A DNA stretch of 64,000 nucleotides, from positions 107,716,366-107,780,365 of the forward strand of contig OZ021721.1 in the NCBI GenBank assembly GCA_963978545.1. The letters are read 5' to 3'. This document shows, piece by piece, positions 1 through 13,267 of this stretch (within the stretch, counting starts at the first letter, position 1; every line of letters starts with the position of its first letter). The position numbers were made by a program, and so were the translations under genes. The notes below the pieces were generated by a model. The model had not been told where the DNA came from, searched no databases, and saw only the letters and a list, made by a program, of their open reading frames with translations. This stretch comes from Linyphia triangularis. Lineage: Eukaryota; Arthropoda; Arachnida; Araneae; Linyphiidae.

Positions 1-2430
1 AAGACAAAATATTTAAAACTATATAAATTAAATGCTCCAAAAATTTGAATAGCCAATTATTAATGGTTCTGGAGATATATCGATTTGAATATGCAACATC
101 TGTGAAAAACACTAGTGTTCGAAAAACGCACTTTAAGCAGACGCTTCAAGGTGTTATGCCCATTAGTGATGTTTAAATAACAGGTAATTTTGTGGCGTTC
201 TAATCCCCGGAGAAATAAGATAAAAACATCATTCTCTTCAGGAAAGTATGAACTATTTTTTAAAATCAGAAAAAAAAATTGGGATTTTTTAAAAAATGTC
301 GGTACTGGACCCCCTTAATGATGTTATCCAGTGTCCTTTTCAATGTCTCTATATAGGTATACCAGATTTAAAATAAAAAATATATCTATTTCCCCCGAAA
401 ATGATTGGAAACTTAAATTTTAAAAAAAAATGCAACGCATCTCTTAATATTTAAATTTTATAAAATCTCCATCCTTAGGGATAGCCATCTAAAACTAAAT
501 ACCTAGTTAATGTTATGTTATGTGTCTCAGCATATTAATTCTTCTAATAGCATTTCAACTACCCAAGAATGAACCTATTTGAAACCCCATACTAAATAGC
601 TCTAGATTTATTCTGTCCACTCCTTTTATGATTAATTATCACTTATAAATAGAACTCTCTCAAAGAGTGTTGCGCATAAGAATTTCGGGTAGTAAATTTC
701 TTCTAATCACTTCATAAATACTTAAGAAGTTTAGTTTCGGTAATTAATACTCAAAGTTATAGCACAAATGAATCAGATAAATTCAGATAAAGCTTTTTAT
801 TTTGAATATTAAGTGATGCTTTACAAATGGGTTCCTAACCATTCTTCTTAATTAGTGATAGAATAGTAATTATTCATTGAAAGTAATACTGTGAGTGAAT
901 TTGGTATTATAAAACTTAGTGTGTGCGATAAATACAAAAGCTACTTTTATTTCTGAGATTAACCAGTTATGCTATACATCATCAACCTCTTTTCTGTGAA
1001 TCCGTGCTGGTTGTAGGGTGAGATTGCAACACTACGCATCAATTTGAAAATGGTGAATATTTTCGGATTGGACATTGCAACCAATAAATAGAGTAACTTA
1101 TTTTGTGCTTTGGTAAAAAGGAATTGTGCATGGGAAACGATAATGAACATTTTTAAAGTGGTAAAATCAGTTTTAAATATTTTGAAAGTGTTAAATAGTT
1201 TTGTATATAGCAAGAAAGAGATATTGAAAAAAATCTGTTAATTTTTTTTAATTAAATTCAGATGCCTAAAACAGAACAGAATAATAATTTCTTTATATTA
1301 AATTGATTTTAACCCATCATTTATTATTATTAACTATGATATGGAAATTATTATTCTAAAAAAAGTAATTTTGAAAGATATTATTAAATTTTTGAAGAAA
1401 GTTCAATGTTTAAATCACTTACTAACAAATAATTCTCTAATCAATAACACATTTTTAAAGTACAGTATTTTTCAAGCTTTTGTCAATATTCATTAAATTT
1501 TAACTTTTCGCCTTACTGTAAAAAGGTTAATTTACAAAAATATACGTTTTATAATTAAACTTTAAATAAAGTTAAGTTACGACTTTCATTGAGTTACGAA
1601 ATTAACTTCGGTCATCCCTTAAACCTGACAAAATATGTGTACCGTCTAAATTGATCTCCTTAAGTTCCTTGAAAAGTCTAACATCTCTCCAAAAATGTGC
1701 GATATTGCGTACCAGAAGTCCACATCTTCTTTACCACAAAACGCTTAAACGCTATTCTTAAATGACGAACTTAAAGTACCTAATCTTGGATTGACTTCCT
1801 GCCATTTTCAAGCTTCAGTTATCCATAGAAAAACAGATGAAAATTCCATTTCAATGTATACTCCTACATTCTACCTCTTTAAGCTGAAAGTCCTTAATGC
1901 CCGCTTTTAACGATAAAACAATTCACCTCCTTCACACACAATTGTTTAAAACCTCCCATTAAAATCCGAATGAAAGCCTCTTATCCCAGATTATTTTCTA
2001 AGAGGCTTTTAAGCTCTCCTCGCCCTATCACTCCTCATTCCCATTTAAATATTTTCTTCTCGATCTATGACAGAAAAAGCAAATAAACCTTCCCTTTTTA
2101 TCTGATGAATCTTCTTCCGGGAAATAATGTCTCTTTTATTTCAACCTAGAAGGCCGCTTTTTATCACAACTTGATGAAAACAAAAATGAGTAAAATCCTC
2201 TTCCAATCGTTAATTTCTCCCCTTAACAATCCTCTTCCTTTTTTTAACATTTAATTTTCCCAATTTGAGGACAAATATAGCCTCGGTGAGCCTCCGAGAA
2301 AACATACTCGGAGAAAGGGATTGAGGATTCTTATTGAGTCCTTACGCCATTGTTTTAAAGTAGCCCCACTCCCCTTCCCCCATTGAAGGCGGTTTTAGTG
2401 AGGGGGTTCTATTGTTTCAAGTTTCACCTG
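1..2430. other. AT-rich intergenic DNA
   Basis: No gene, RNA or clear repeat seen. ORFs here are short and low-complexity. Confidence 0.6.
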
Positions 2431-2454
2431 ATTGTGGGGCCGTAACATAGTGTC

Positions 2455-2469
2455 GGGGGGGGGGGGGGG
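2455..2469 (+). repeat. G15 homopolymer
   Basis: Fifteen Gs, one of eight C/G runs of 8-16 bases in this AT-rich window (others at 5449, 6620, 11932, 20960, 23623, 41338 and 45435). Confidence 0.95.
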
Positions 2470-2629
2470 TAAATTCAGCCCCTCCCACTTTCCTTCCATA
2501 CCCTGTGATTGGATGCGGAGTCCTTTGAAGGAGCGTGTCTTCCAAAACCATCTCTTCCCCACTGAAGGCAAAATGTGGATGCCATTGATTTGCACTATGC
2601 AAAAGATGTCATTTTCCATTCCCTCCTCT

Positions 2630-3600
2630 TCTGCTTGGAGAAATTTATTCAAAAGGGAAGGGGGAGAGAAAATACCCATTTTCGATAGTCAGCCAACAAT
2701 GAACATTTTTCGCATTTGTTTGTGAATAATCACGTTTCAAACATTATATTTACAAAACAATATTTAGTTAAACTTGAATGAAGGATAACTTTTTTGGGAC
2801 TATCTTGCTTTTCTTGGTACGAAGATGTTATTTCCTACTCGTAAAGGAATTTATTCAAATGGAAATGTTTAAAATACTCAATTTAGATAGTTGTCCAATG
2901 ATGAGAAATTATCACATTTGTTTGTGAATGTGTGTTTTCAAACTTTATGTTCACCAAAGAGTATTTCATTAAATTAGGATGTACGATAATTTTTTTAAAC
3001 AATCCACATCCTCACTGACGAAAGAATATGGCTCTAACTGATTAATATTATACAGAAGTGTTATTTCCCATTTGTGAAGGATTTTATTCAAAAAAAGTTT
3101 AAAATAATCAATTTTTATAGTCGAACACATATGACCATGTTTCTAATTTGTTTGTGAATCTGTACTTTTCAAACTTTATAACACGAAAGAGTATTTCGTT
3201 AATTTTGGATGTAGGATAATTTTTTTAACCATCTTCCTCCACAATTAGGGTAGAATATGACTTCTATTGAAGGTGATATTTCCCACTCGTTTGAGGAATT
3301 TATTCTAAAGAAAATATTTAAAATACTCAATTTAAATAGTTGGCCAACAACGAGCATTTTCCCCATTTGTTTGTGTATTTGTACTTTTTGAACGTAATAT
3401 TCATTTAATTAAATTAGGATGTAGGAAAATTCTTTCGAGCCAACCACACCCATAATAAGAATATGGAATCTACTGATTTATAATAAGGTATCATTTCCCA
3501 CTAGTGGAAGAATTTTCTCAAATGGAAAGATTTAAAATGTACTCAATTTCGATAGTCGGCCAACAATGAATATATTTCTTATTCGTTTATGAAAAGGTTT
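2630..3600 (+). repeat. Degenerate tandem array, about 5 units of 206-233 bp
   Basis: Recurring landmarks are GAATTTATTCAAA, TTTAAAATACTCAATTT, GATAGTCGGCCAACAATGA, CATTTGTTTGTGAAT and TAGGATGTAGGATAATTTTTT. The TTTATTCAAA-like landmark is at about 2644, 2850, 3083, 3299 and 3512. Units are well diverged, so the array is old. Chance ORFs here have no support. Confidence 0.8.
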
Positions 3601-4056
3601 AACTTAAGCCATTAATTTCCATGCTAAAATTTAATTAAATTAAAACATTTAATATTATGGGCCAAAAGAAATCATGCATTCCACTTAACTGAAATTTAAA
3701 ACTCAATCCTAGAAAAGAGCAATTATTATCCAAAAGTTTATACTCAAATCAATGTAAGAAAAATATTAAATAATACATTGTAGAAATCCATAGAACTTGG
3801 CGCATAGCATGTTTTAAATATTAGTTCCTATGAAATATTAAAGCGTGTTTTTTTTTTTTAATCTAATATAAAATCGAATATTGTTTGCAGAGTTTTGGAA
3901 AATTGTTTCTGAAACAAGTCGTTTTCAAGCAAATTATGTAAAGGTGTAATTGATTATAACTCTCATAATTCTAAGAAAATTCGTTACAATTCTAAGAAGA
4001 GAAAAAAGAAACTCAGACGTTGAATTTGAAATAATTTAAGACAGGAGCGATATATC

Positions 4057-4364
4057 GCAATCAAACGAGATATCGATCAGTTGCTCCTATCATTAACCAA
4101 CATTTTAATATAACTTCGCACAATGCATAAGTTCTTTATACAATATCCTGGTTCTCTGTGTCAAACAAGATTTCGATCAGCTGTTCTCGAATCAGGAGCC
4201 AACATAATAACGTAACTTTGCCCAATGCATAAGATCTTTATACAATATCCTGGTTTTCTGTGTCAAACAAGATTTCGATCAGTTGTTCTCGAATTAGGAG
4301 CCAACATAATAACGTAACTTCGCACACTGCATGAGTTCTTTATAATGTATCCTGGTTCTCTGAA
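4057..4364 (+). repeat. Tandem repeat, 3 x about 101 bp
   Basis: Units begin TCAAACRAGATWTCGATCAG at 4061, 4161 and 4263 and end TATCCTGGTTCTCTG. Copies 2 and 3 are almost identical; copy 1 is more diverged. Confidence 0.9.
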
Positions 4365-5995
4365 GACAATCCAGAAGTTTGAAAAGTTGAGAAATCTTAT
4401 AAATCCATAATGGTTGAATTTATTTATTTAATAATAGCTTATTCCTTATAAAAAGGCGCATCATTTGAAATATGAACCGAAATTGTCATGTCACGTCAGA
4501 AAGCATTCAAATGTCAAGATTGCAGTTCATTTCAGAAACCCTGTTCGGCTTTCATAACTTAAAAAAAAGAGAGAGAAAAAAAACCCTTGGATTTTGGACC
4601 TTTTAATTAAACGCATAACTATATCCGGGTCCTCCTTAGAAAAATATATATTTTTATATCAGTGAGATGATTTCTGCGGTATCGGATAGTGAGCCAAAGC
4701 TTAGTTTCTTGATTTTCAAAGCGAGTCAAAGCTGACTAATAGTGTTTCTCAAATAACATATTCAATTTATTTTTCTCTTTACTCAATAGGAAGAATTTTT
4801 ACCAAACCAGTCAATAGCACAGATTTGGGGGGAAAAAATGATTTGCCGCTCTCAAAAAGGATGGGTTATATTTGTGTAGAATAACACTTTTACTAATTTA
4901 ATACAACACAAAACTGACAAATTCCGGAATTCTCTTTATTGAATAAAAGTCATTTGCTTATAGCAAACTAACAACAAAAACAAAATTCCGCAAAGAATGC
5001 AAATGTTATTGATAAATCATTGAAAGATACAACCCCCTCAGCACCGCTCTAAATACGCAAAAAAAGATTTCCCTTTCTCTCTGATCTCATTCGCCAGTTA
5101 AGGGGACAATAAAGAAGATCTTATATTAAATCCGCACGCAGTGGCTTATTCCAACACATTTCGTACATTTCGCAATTTTCCCCCGCCGGAAGTGGCATTT
5201 GCCGCTTTTACCCCGCGCAAATGAATCTTTTTTCCCTCCTTTTTTGATTTGATGTTACATTTTCCCCTCTTTCCACTCGGGATTATTATTATTTATCAGG
5301 TGTTTTTTTCCAAGCTCAATCTGCCAACGTCATCTAAGAAGCTGCTACATTCAACACCAGCGACGTAACGGGTCAATAACTGCTAGATACACACACACAA
5401 CAGGGAAACTAACACGAAAAAGTTGGCCCTGGGCCAATAGCTCTCGTTCCCCCCCCCCCGTTTTTTTTCTATTCTATGACCAGATAGAGCAGGGGGGGAG
5501 GCAGAGTTAAGCAATAAGGAAAAATGGGAGTCGGAATTTTTCCGAGGTGGGAAAGGGAAAAAAGATAGACAGGCACTGGCTACTATGTAGCAGGCACGAC
5601 ACCAAAAACCAAATATTGGTGAAGCGACAGCAAACAAGTTCCTTGGTTGCGGCTGTACACAGCCCCTGGGCCGCCGCTATATATTGGCCCGACCGTCAGG
5701 GGAGGGGGGGTGCAGAAAAAAGTCATCGCAAAAGGATGGAAGCGTTTTTCTTCATCCTCGTTTGATGCTGTTCGTACGCTTTTATAGGATTGCGCCTTTA
5801 GGCTCTGTCAAATGAACTTCGGCGTTAGTTTTTATTTGGCGTTCTTTTTTTATCACCCTCCACCGAATTTTCCTTGGAGGAAGTGATGGTTTTTTAATTA
5901 AGGGATTCTGGCCAGCGCTAGTAATTAAAAATAAAGCGAAAGGCGTCAGGAAAGGGGGAGAAAAAGAATTAAATGTCCCTACAGGACAGGGAAAA
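4365..5995. other. Intergenic DNA with a mixed-composition island
   Basis: 4365-5040 is AT-rich. From about 5040 to 5995 G+C rises, with a C11 run (5449-5459) and TATATATTGGCCCGACC near 5680. Overlapping ORFs on both strands look spurious. Possible regulatory DNA. Confidence 0.4.
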
Positions 5996-5996
5996 A

Positions 5997-6173
5997 ATTC
6001 GCATTACCTTAGGTAGTACCGGCTGGATGAATTTTCAAAAGGGTGTTACTACGGGAGCGATGATGGTAGAGTTCATAAAACTTTTTTTTGCCGGAAATTC
6101 GGTGCAGTGTTGTAGTAGGTAATTTCTCCCCACATGTACATACACAGAAACTAAATAAGTGTACAGGATTTTT
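5997..6173 (+). repeat. Dispersed 175-bp repeat, copy 1
   Basis: From ATTCGCATTACCTTAGGTAG to GTGTACAGGATTTTT, almost identical to 6779-6960. The differences are mainly in a T run and one base of GGGAGCGATG. The pair lies in the same orientation about 780 bp apart. It encodes nothing convincing. Confidence 0.9.
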
Positions 6174-6539
6174 AATTCATTTTGAACGAAACGTTACTTG
6201 GGCTTTAGCAAATGTAGAATGGTGCATATATGCTAAAAATTTAAAAGAAACATGTAGTCGATTCTGCTCGAGCAGTCAGTTTGAAGCATGACTACGCAGT
6301 GCGGGACGCATGGGATTCAAATTGTTTAAAGTGCGGGTGGCGAGAAGACTGTAAAATGTTAACGATATTATCTTCAAAATATTACAAGTATTTTTTTTTA
6401 AAGTGAAGTACCAGTTGTCTCCCTTCGGCCCCTTTCAGTAATAGTCACTACTATGTCTTCTCGGCCAGATATCCAGTTATGCCATGCTAGTGGCAACAGT
6501 GTGTGTGTATTGGCTTAAATTAGATAAGGGGTCATAACA

Positions 6540-6770
6540 TAAATTACGTCATGCAGAATTTTGACTTTTTTTATACCCCCTCTCTCCTATGTCACGATCA
6601 GTCACGTTTGATCGATCCTCCCCCCCCCCCTAAAATGACGTCACGTGCCACCAACCTCCCCCTCTTAAAAATTAATTTAATTTTAACATTCCACCCCTTT
6701 AGAAAAAAGCGTATTTATGTAGTTTTGAAATTAACTCAAGTAGAAAAAAGTCAAATTATCTAAAAAGATT
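6540..6770. repeat. C-rich repeat block with C11 tract
   Basis: Contains GTCACGATCAGTCACG, an 11-base C run, AAAATGACGTCACGTGCC and a CCTCCCCCTC stretch. Its second half (GTAGTTTTGAAATTAACTCA, AGAAAAAAGTCAAATTATC) resembles the sequence after the C13 run at 11932, suggesting a dispersed family. Confidence 0.4.
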
Positions 6771-6778
6771 GAAAGCAC

Positions 6779-6960
6779 ATTCGCATTACCTTAGGTAGTA
6801 CCGGCTGGATGAATTTTCAAAAGGGTGTTACTACGGGAGCAATGACGGTAGAGTTCATAAAACTTTTTTTTTTTGCCGGAAATTCGGTGCAGTGTTGTAG
6901 TAGGTAATTTCTCCCCACATGTACATACACAGAAACTAAATAAGTGTACAGGATTTTTTC
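6779..6960 (+). repeat. Dispersed 175-bp repeat, copy 2
   Basis: Second copy of the repeat at 5997-6173. The intervening 600 bp includes a C-rich, CACGTG-containing block (6540-6770). The pair could be a local duplication or the termini of a degraded element; no inverted ends or duplication were seen. Confidence 0.9.
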
Positions 6961-8124
6961 TTTTTAAATTTTAATAATTTTTTTTTTTAAATTTCGATTA
7001 AATTGCTCCCGCAAAAATGAAATTGTTACATCACGCAAATGATTGCTCCTCCCACCATAACCCTCTACTCCATGTCATGGCCCATCATGTTGGACAAACT
7101 CCCGCCCGTCCCCTCTGAAAAAAAAATCTTTATTCGATATCAATAGTCATCAATTGTGCTCTACTATAGTAGTTAACATGTTGACTATCAATAACGAGAT
7201 AACTCGAGATTGCCAGTCATCTGATATAATAAGCTCGACAGCCAAAGAGTTAATGCATATTTATCTATCGTTCCACTCTTTTGTAAACTTTATACTTCAT
7301 AGAGAACGTCTCCAGAATACGGTAGTATAAAATACTTTCGTTGAATTTAGTAGTATAAAAATCAATAGCAAAGAAATGAAATTTAACAAATAACCGCGCA
7401 AAACTCAAAATAAAGTAAAAGCCAAAACGATAACGCACTTTTATTATTATACTTTATTTAAGACAATTCAATTTTCCGATTTCGAAGCAAACGACGAAAA
7501 TCTTTTCGGGGCACCGAATCAATTTCCCCAATTCCTTTTCCTACCCATACCCGAACTCCAAAGTGGGCTGAAAACTTCCCTAACACAATTGCCGCGGATC
7601 GATCTATTGGCAGCTTGTTGTCTTTTCTAGGATCCCAACACACTTTTTTTTTTCCTATTCTGCACGCCCCCTTTTAAACCTTACCCAGACAAACATCACA
7701 AAGCCAGCAAGGACCATGCTTCGGAAAACAATTATCGGAAAATGTTCCTCCCATTCAAAAGGGAGAAAGCCAATTCGAGCGAATAAACGCATGTCAGTCT
7801 AAATAAAACCTTCCGACAAAGGGATATTTGAAACACAGGGGCGCAATGTATTCTTTTTAATTACCTCACTCTCTCTCTCCTTGGCTATTTATTTTCACGC
7901 AAACTGAAAATACCTCCGATCTGCTTTTAAGACAATCCCCTATCAAACTATTTAAAGGACCCCCCACACAAACTGCACGAGAGCGTAACAAAACGACAAA
8001 GTTTATGGGATTTAAACAAGCAACAGAGAGATGGCTCTGATTGAGTTACTAGGAGAGGGTTTTCGATCGGCCAATCCAAAGGGGCCCAATCATGGCATGC
8101 ATTCCTAGAGTGGTTTCTAAGCCT

Positions 8125-8138
8125 GTTACCTAAGCAAC
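8125..8138. promoter_or_regulatory. Perfect RFX X-box palindrome
   Basis: GTTACC-TA-AGCAAC is a full match to the RFX-family X-box (GTNRCC, 0-3 spacer, RGYAAC), with both halves complementary. It lies in a mixed-composition island (7480-8300) without a convincing gene. X-boxes drive ciliary genes, but no such gene is seen nearby. Confidence 0.35.
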
Positions 8139-11100
8139 AATCCCTTTTCTCATTTTGTAACCACTCAAGCTGAATTCCCTTAAAGTTGGTTGCAAAAGGA
8201 CTTTTTCTCTTGTGCCCAAGTTTCCTCGGATTTGCCCCCACCGTAATGAGGTTAACGTGATAGCAGCGGTCAAATGGAATTACAGAAACCAATTATGGAA
8301 CTCTCTTTACGTCGGCTACTGAGTAAATTATTATTGCGCTTCAAGATAATGTATTGACTTCTACACACCACTAGAAAAGGATTGGGATACTTGTTTAGAC
8401 TGTAGCAGTCGAAACACAGTTGGATTGAGTATACATAATCATTTGGGAGTTTTCTTTATTTAAGAAGGCATTCCATGCTGCTTCGAGATAATGCGAATGA
8501 AGAATTGGAACGGAGTCATTTTTTATTTATTTGGAATACCTTAGAGTTATTTTCTTCGGCGCAACTGCAAATAAACGGAGATATTTTGTTTGGTTCGCAA
8601 TAAGGTTGTGCCGTTTTGGGGGATGGATTGAGATAAGATGGATTTGTTTTTCTTCAATTTGTAGTAGATGATTCAAACGGAGCTTATCAGGCATCCGCAG
8701 TTGAAATGTAATGGAAACTCAAGAAATGGCTGATAGGATTGTTTAAGAGAAATACGTAACACGTGAAATGTATTTGAAAAGTAAAAATAAACTGGACTAG
8801 AATTTAAAATGATTTGAAAGAAAATGTATCATTTTTCTTTAACCTACCTATAAGCTATGTTTGATAAATCCATCTTTTATCAAATATTTATTACAAAATA
8901 TTGAAAAGTGTTTCTTAGTTTTTGGGATAGGAAAAAGAAATGCCTTCCTTTAAAATTAGGTGCATTATAGTTAATAAGTTTACGCTATCTGAGTATTTCA
9001 TGTACAATGGAAAATAAAATTAAATAAAGATTGAAGCTTTTATTTGTGACTTTTATTTATATAAATTAAAGATATCTAGAAAACTGCTGGTTAGTTATTA
9101 ACTTTCAAGAATAACTTATTTAAAACATTTTGCGAATGTGTAATGGTATAAAATTTCTGAGACGAAAGATTAATGAATAAAGCACAGTTTTCAAAGAAAA
9201 GAAAATTGATCATTAATTTGACCAGTGTTTAATGTGGCATTTTGCAAATAAAAAATCTGATTATACCACGTATGCCAATTGAATATATATAGCTTCTATT
9301 CATTTCAATTTCCTATTAAATGCATATAATTACTGTTGGTAATTATTTTCAAATTCTTTATAAATAATTACCCAGGATGCCTTAATTAGAACAATTGTAT
9401 AACCTTATGCTCAAGCTTTGAACAAACTGGTTGCATAAGGTAATTGTATGGTAAATAACAGTTTGTCTTAAATCAGGCCGACTTTATTCTATTCCTCTAA
9501 GATTTTAGCCTAAATCAAGATTCTCATTAGAATATTGTAGAACTTGAAAACGGCATGTGTATCGAAAACAAAGTCAAAATTAAAAAAGCTAATTTTTGAA
9601 AATCTGTCGCATTTATCGCAATAAAATTTTTACTATATTTTTTCATTTATATCTATCCCTACATTTAAACGTTGTTTGTGTTGTATAAAATATAAATTTT
9701 TTCTTTCAAAACTAACGAATTGTTCGATAGTTTGTGATTAATCTCATGCCTCAGGATGTTACTAAAACTAAAGAAATAATTTGGTGGACCACTTACCATC
9801 AGAGCCCAAGGATAACTTTTGATTTTCGATTGTTTTCTGAGATCTATTAATCTACATCACTAACCGAAGATTATACTTTTAATACATTTTTTTTACTTCA
9901 TTAACAAGTAAAGGTGTTCATCATAACTTAAAGTCACTAAGTACTTGAAAAACATTAGTTGTTAACCATTCATGAACCGCACGCAATTTAAATGCAATGT
10001 TTTTAGTTTTAAACAAACTATCCATAAACATCACGTCTTACAAAATGTCACGCAACACAAGACCACAAATAAAACATCTGCAACACTTGTAATCTTCAAA
10101 TATTATTTCGGTTTAGGGCTAGTTTTACATAATAGGGAGAAGGCTTAGAGTTCACGCAGATTTACCTGATCTCATTAATAACAAAAAGCATCCGGAGAAT
10201 CCCGACTTTCGTAACTCACCTATTCAATGTGCAGAGCAAGTGGCTTCTTGTACGATACTAAAACTATGCAAATTTCAACCGAAAGAATTACAAAATGTAA
10301 GGTCCCAACAGAAAAAGATACTAATGTAGCTGTATATTTTACTGCTGGTATATCAGTTCCCCACTCAACCTGTCATCAGTAGAGCTTTAGCCGTCTTAGT
10401 TTATGGGACGGTAGTATAAGTTCTTTTTATTCCCGCATCAAAATACCCAATTGAATAAGCTGGCAGATAATGCAGTCTGTGAGCACTGCATCCGTAAACA
10501 AGTGGACCCTTCAAAGCGGTTGAGATTACAACACATTTGGATTATGAAAGGACGTAGGGGGAAGAGGGATAAAGGACCAGGTTATATATTTTTCATGCGT
10601 CTTTCCCTCCCGAATACAGCTGCAAAACTGAGTTTGGTTGGACAAAGAATGGTTGAAATGAGTGGCTAACCTCAGTGAAAGCGATAGGTTTTTTGTACGA
10701 GTGATATCCGAGTGCCAACTCAATAATGGACTTGCCTTCTCACTCCCTGTGTACTTTTTAGGCGTATTTAACATGGGAAAGGTATATCGATGGGAAAGAG
10801 CATTCTTCCTTGAAATTATCGTGTTAGTTGGAGTGTTTTGGTTAGTTACTGGTGGAGGAATGATTCTTTAGTGTGTAAGTGGGTACGCTATGAGTGGAGA
10901 TATATTTCCAGGACAGAAATCAAAATTAAGTGTTGTTTACCAAATTGAACTTTTGTGACCCTGACCTTGAACCATTCCTCTAAAGCAGACAAAAATTGAC
11001 CTTTCCCATTTTTCTTTCTAGCAAGAGGATTGACGAAAAAGTGCCAGAATACTAAATTTTTTCTAATTAGTTCTATGTGCCATCTGATTACAGATCAAAC

Positions 11101-13255
11101 AAATCTTTTGTATTAAATGCAAAATGGATAACTTTCAATAGTTTGGCTAAACAAGTATACTTTTTCTCTTCTATACTATACATACATTATACTGTAACGT
11201 GCGATAAATTAATAAATAGATTTTGTGTGTTTGTTTAGGCCAAGCTGACACTACAAAAGGTTTAAATGCTTACTATATACAATATAAATGATCACTGATA
11301 TTAAGGAGAGTTCATCCGGAAACTAACCAGAAATTCATAAATAATTTTCTGAAAGAATACTCTTACGATAATAGGAGTTTAAGATCTTTGTTAGTTTTAT
11401 CTTAGTTATGAACTAGAATAACGTTTCATATGTTGGCAACTAGTTGAACTTTTAGAAAAATTCAATGACTTTACTATATTTTTCGCATTAAATAAGATTT
11501 AGGTTACAAATGTTACCGTTTTTGCCTATTTGTTTTCTCTACTTATAACTTAATCAATATAATAACATGAAGGCCACTATTCGTACAAAATTCATGCAAA
11601 GATTTAAGCAGGATTCATGGATAGATTTATGCAGTTAAATTGCTTAATTTGCAGCATTTTATGTACGAGATTACTAAGAATTGTAATATAATTTTCTTCG
11701 TTATTAACGCATGTAATCATCTGCCATTCTTTCAACGTTTACAATTTCACATAGCAAACATATTTTGTTCTTGTGGAAATTGTATTAGTAATATAATAAC
11801 TAGATTATATAGCATGTATTAGAGGCAGAAGTAGCATATACTTAGGAATTTAATTAAAATTGAGAAATGGTGTGGGATTCTTTTTAAAACGATACAAGCG
11901 CAACTTTTCTCAAGTCTCAAGTTTTTTTGTACCCCCCCCCCCCCAAAAAAAAAAAATAAAGACTGAAAACACATGTATCCATAAAATTAATCTAGGTTGT
12001 TTAAAAGTTACGGAAAAATCTCAAATAATAATTCAATATTGTATTTACTTTCGGTTGTATTAAAAAAAATCTTAAGAACCCGTTCTCAAATTATTCCACC
12101 TCATTAAAAACCTCATTCCATTAGAAACGTCTAAATTTCTAACCTTAGATATGTACTACAAATTGTCTAAAAGATTTAAAATCTCCGCTGTTATAAATTA
12201 ACTAAGAGAAATTTTGTTTAACAATTATGCTACAATTTGTTAAACAATTGTGTTACAATTTTTTAAACAAATATGATTGCATTTTGCAAGCATTTATATT
12301 AACAATTTGTAAACAATTGGTGACTTCAATATCTCATTTCCAAACAAATGATAAATAACGATTTTTCTGTAAAAAGAGCTTGAAAATAAAGATTTAAGTA
12401 AAATTATGAATTGGAATTTTTCTTGTGGTATTTATGTAACTAACTATTTAACCTTAAAATTAATTATTCATGTAAAATAACTGAAAAGTTTAACAGAAAA
12501 TTGTAAATTGCTGTTCTTTAATGTTTTAAATACAGTTAAATTGACAGGATACTGTTTCGTTTTGCAATGCTTTTAATCAAACAAATTATATTAGGCATTA
12601 AACTGCATTAATTACACTAATTATTTAGAATATATTAATTATAATTTGTTTAAACTCAACCGACACAAATTACTACGTTACATAGGTGTCTTTTTATTTT
12701 TTTATTTTCCTATTGAACATTACAGATAGTCTATTGAAAATAATATCTCACTTCATTTTTTGCTAACAAGCCAAAGAGAATGTAGCATTAAATTTTTAAA
12801 AATAACTTTTTCTTCGTGCTTGTAAAAAAAAAAAAAGTGTTGGTTATTCATCAAACTAAATACTCATTTCTGTCAACGCTCCAAACACAAAAATTAAAAA
12901 AAAACAAAAAAAAAACAGCGCACCTTTCTTTACAATATCGCAAACAACAGTTCTACCCAACAACATACACACCCATCTAACTTCATTCCAAACAGAAAAG
13001 CAGATTAAATACCAATCGTGTCCAATCCATCCGGAAAAAAACGGGGTGGGAGGGCAATCCACGCGAGACCGTTTAGCTCAGTTGCTGCACGAGGTGTTTG
13101 GAAAAAGCTTTTGTTACTAGATGATTAAACAGGGCCACTGTATTCCTAGCGAAACCCCCTTTGTGCCAACCCCTAACAATCCCTCCAGGTCGGATTCTCC
13201 CTCTTGTGCTACCCGTATCACCAAGGCCCGGGCCAACACAAAGGTAGCTGGTCTA

Positions 13256-13267
13256 TGTTTGCAAACA
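13256..13267. promoter_or_regulatory. Palindromic forkhead-like site TGTTTGCAAACA
   Basis: Two overlapping TGTTTGC forkhead half-sites head to head in a less AT-rich, non-coding island (13080-13330). It could be bound by FOX proteins, including the FoxD encoded 38 kb away. Motif evidence only. Confidence 0.25.

Noticed and set aside
5997..6960. LTR retrotransposon with 175-bp LTRs
   Set aside because: No TG...CA ends, primer-binding site, polypurine tract or target duplication seen, and the interior is only about 600 bp.
7948..8292. 114-codon - strand ORF
   Set aside because: No family recognised and no splice or promoter context; the region is merely less AT-rich.
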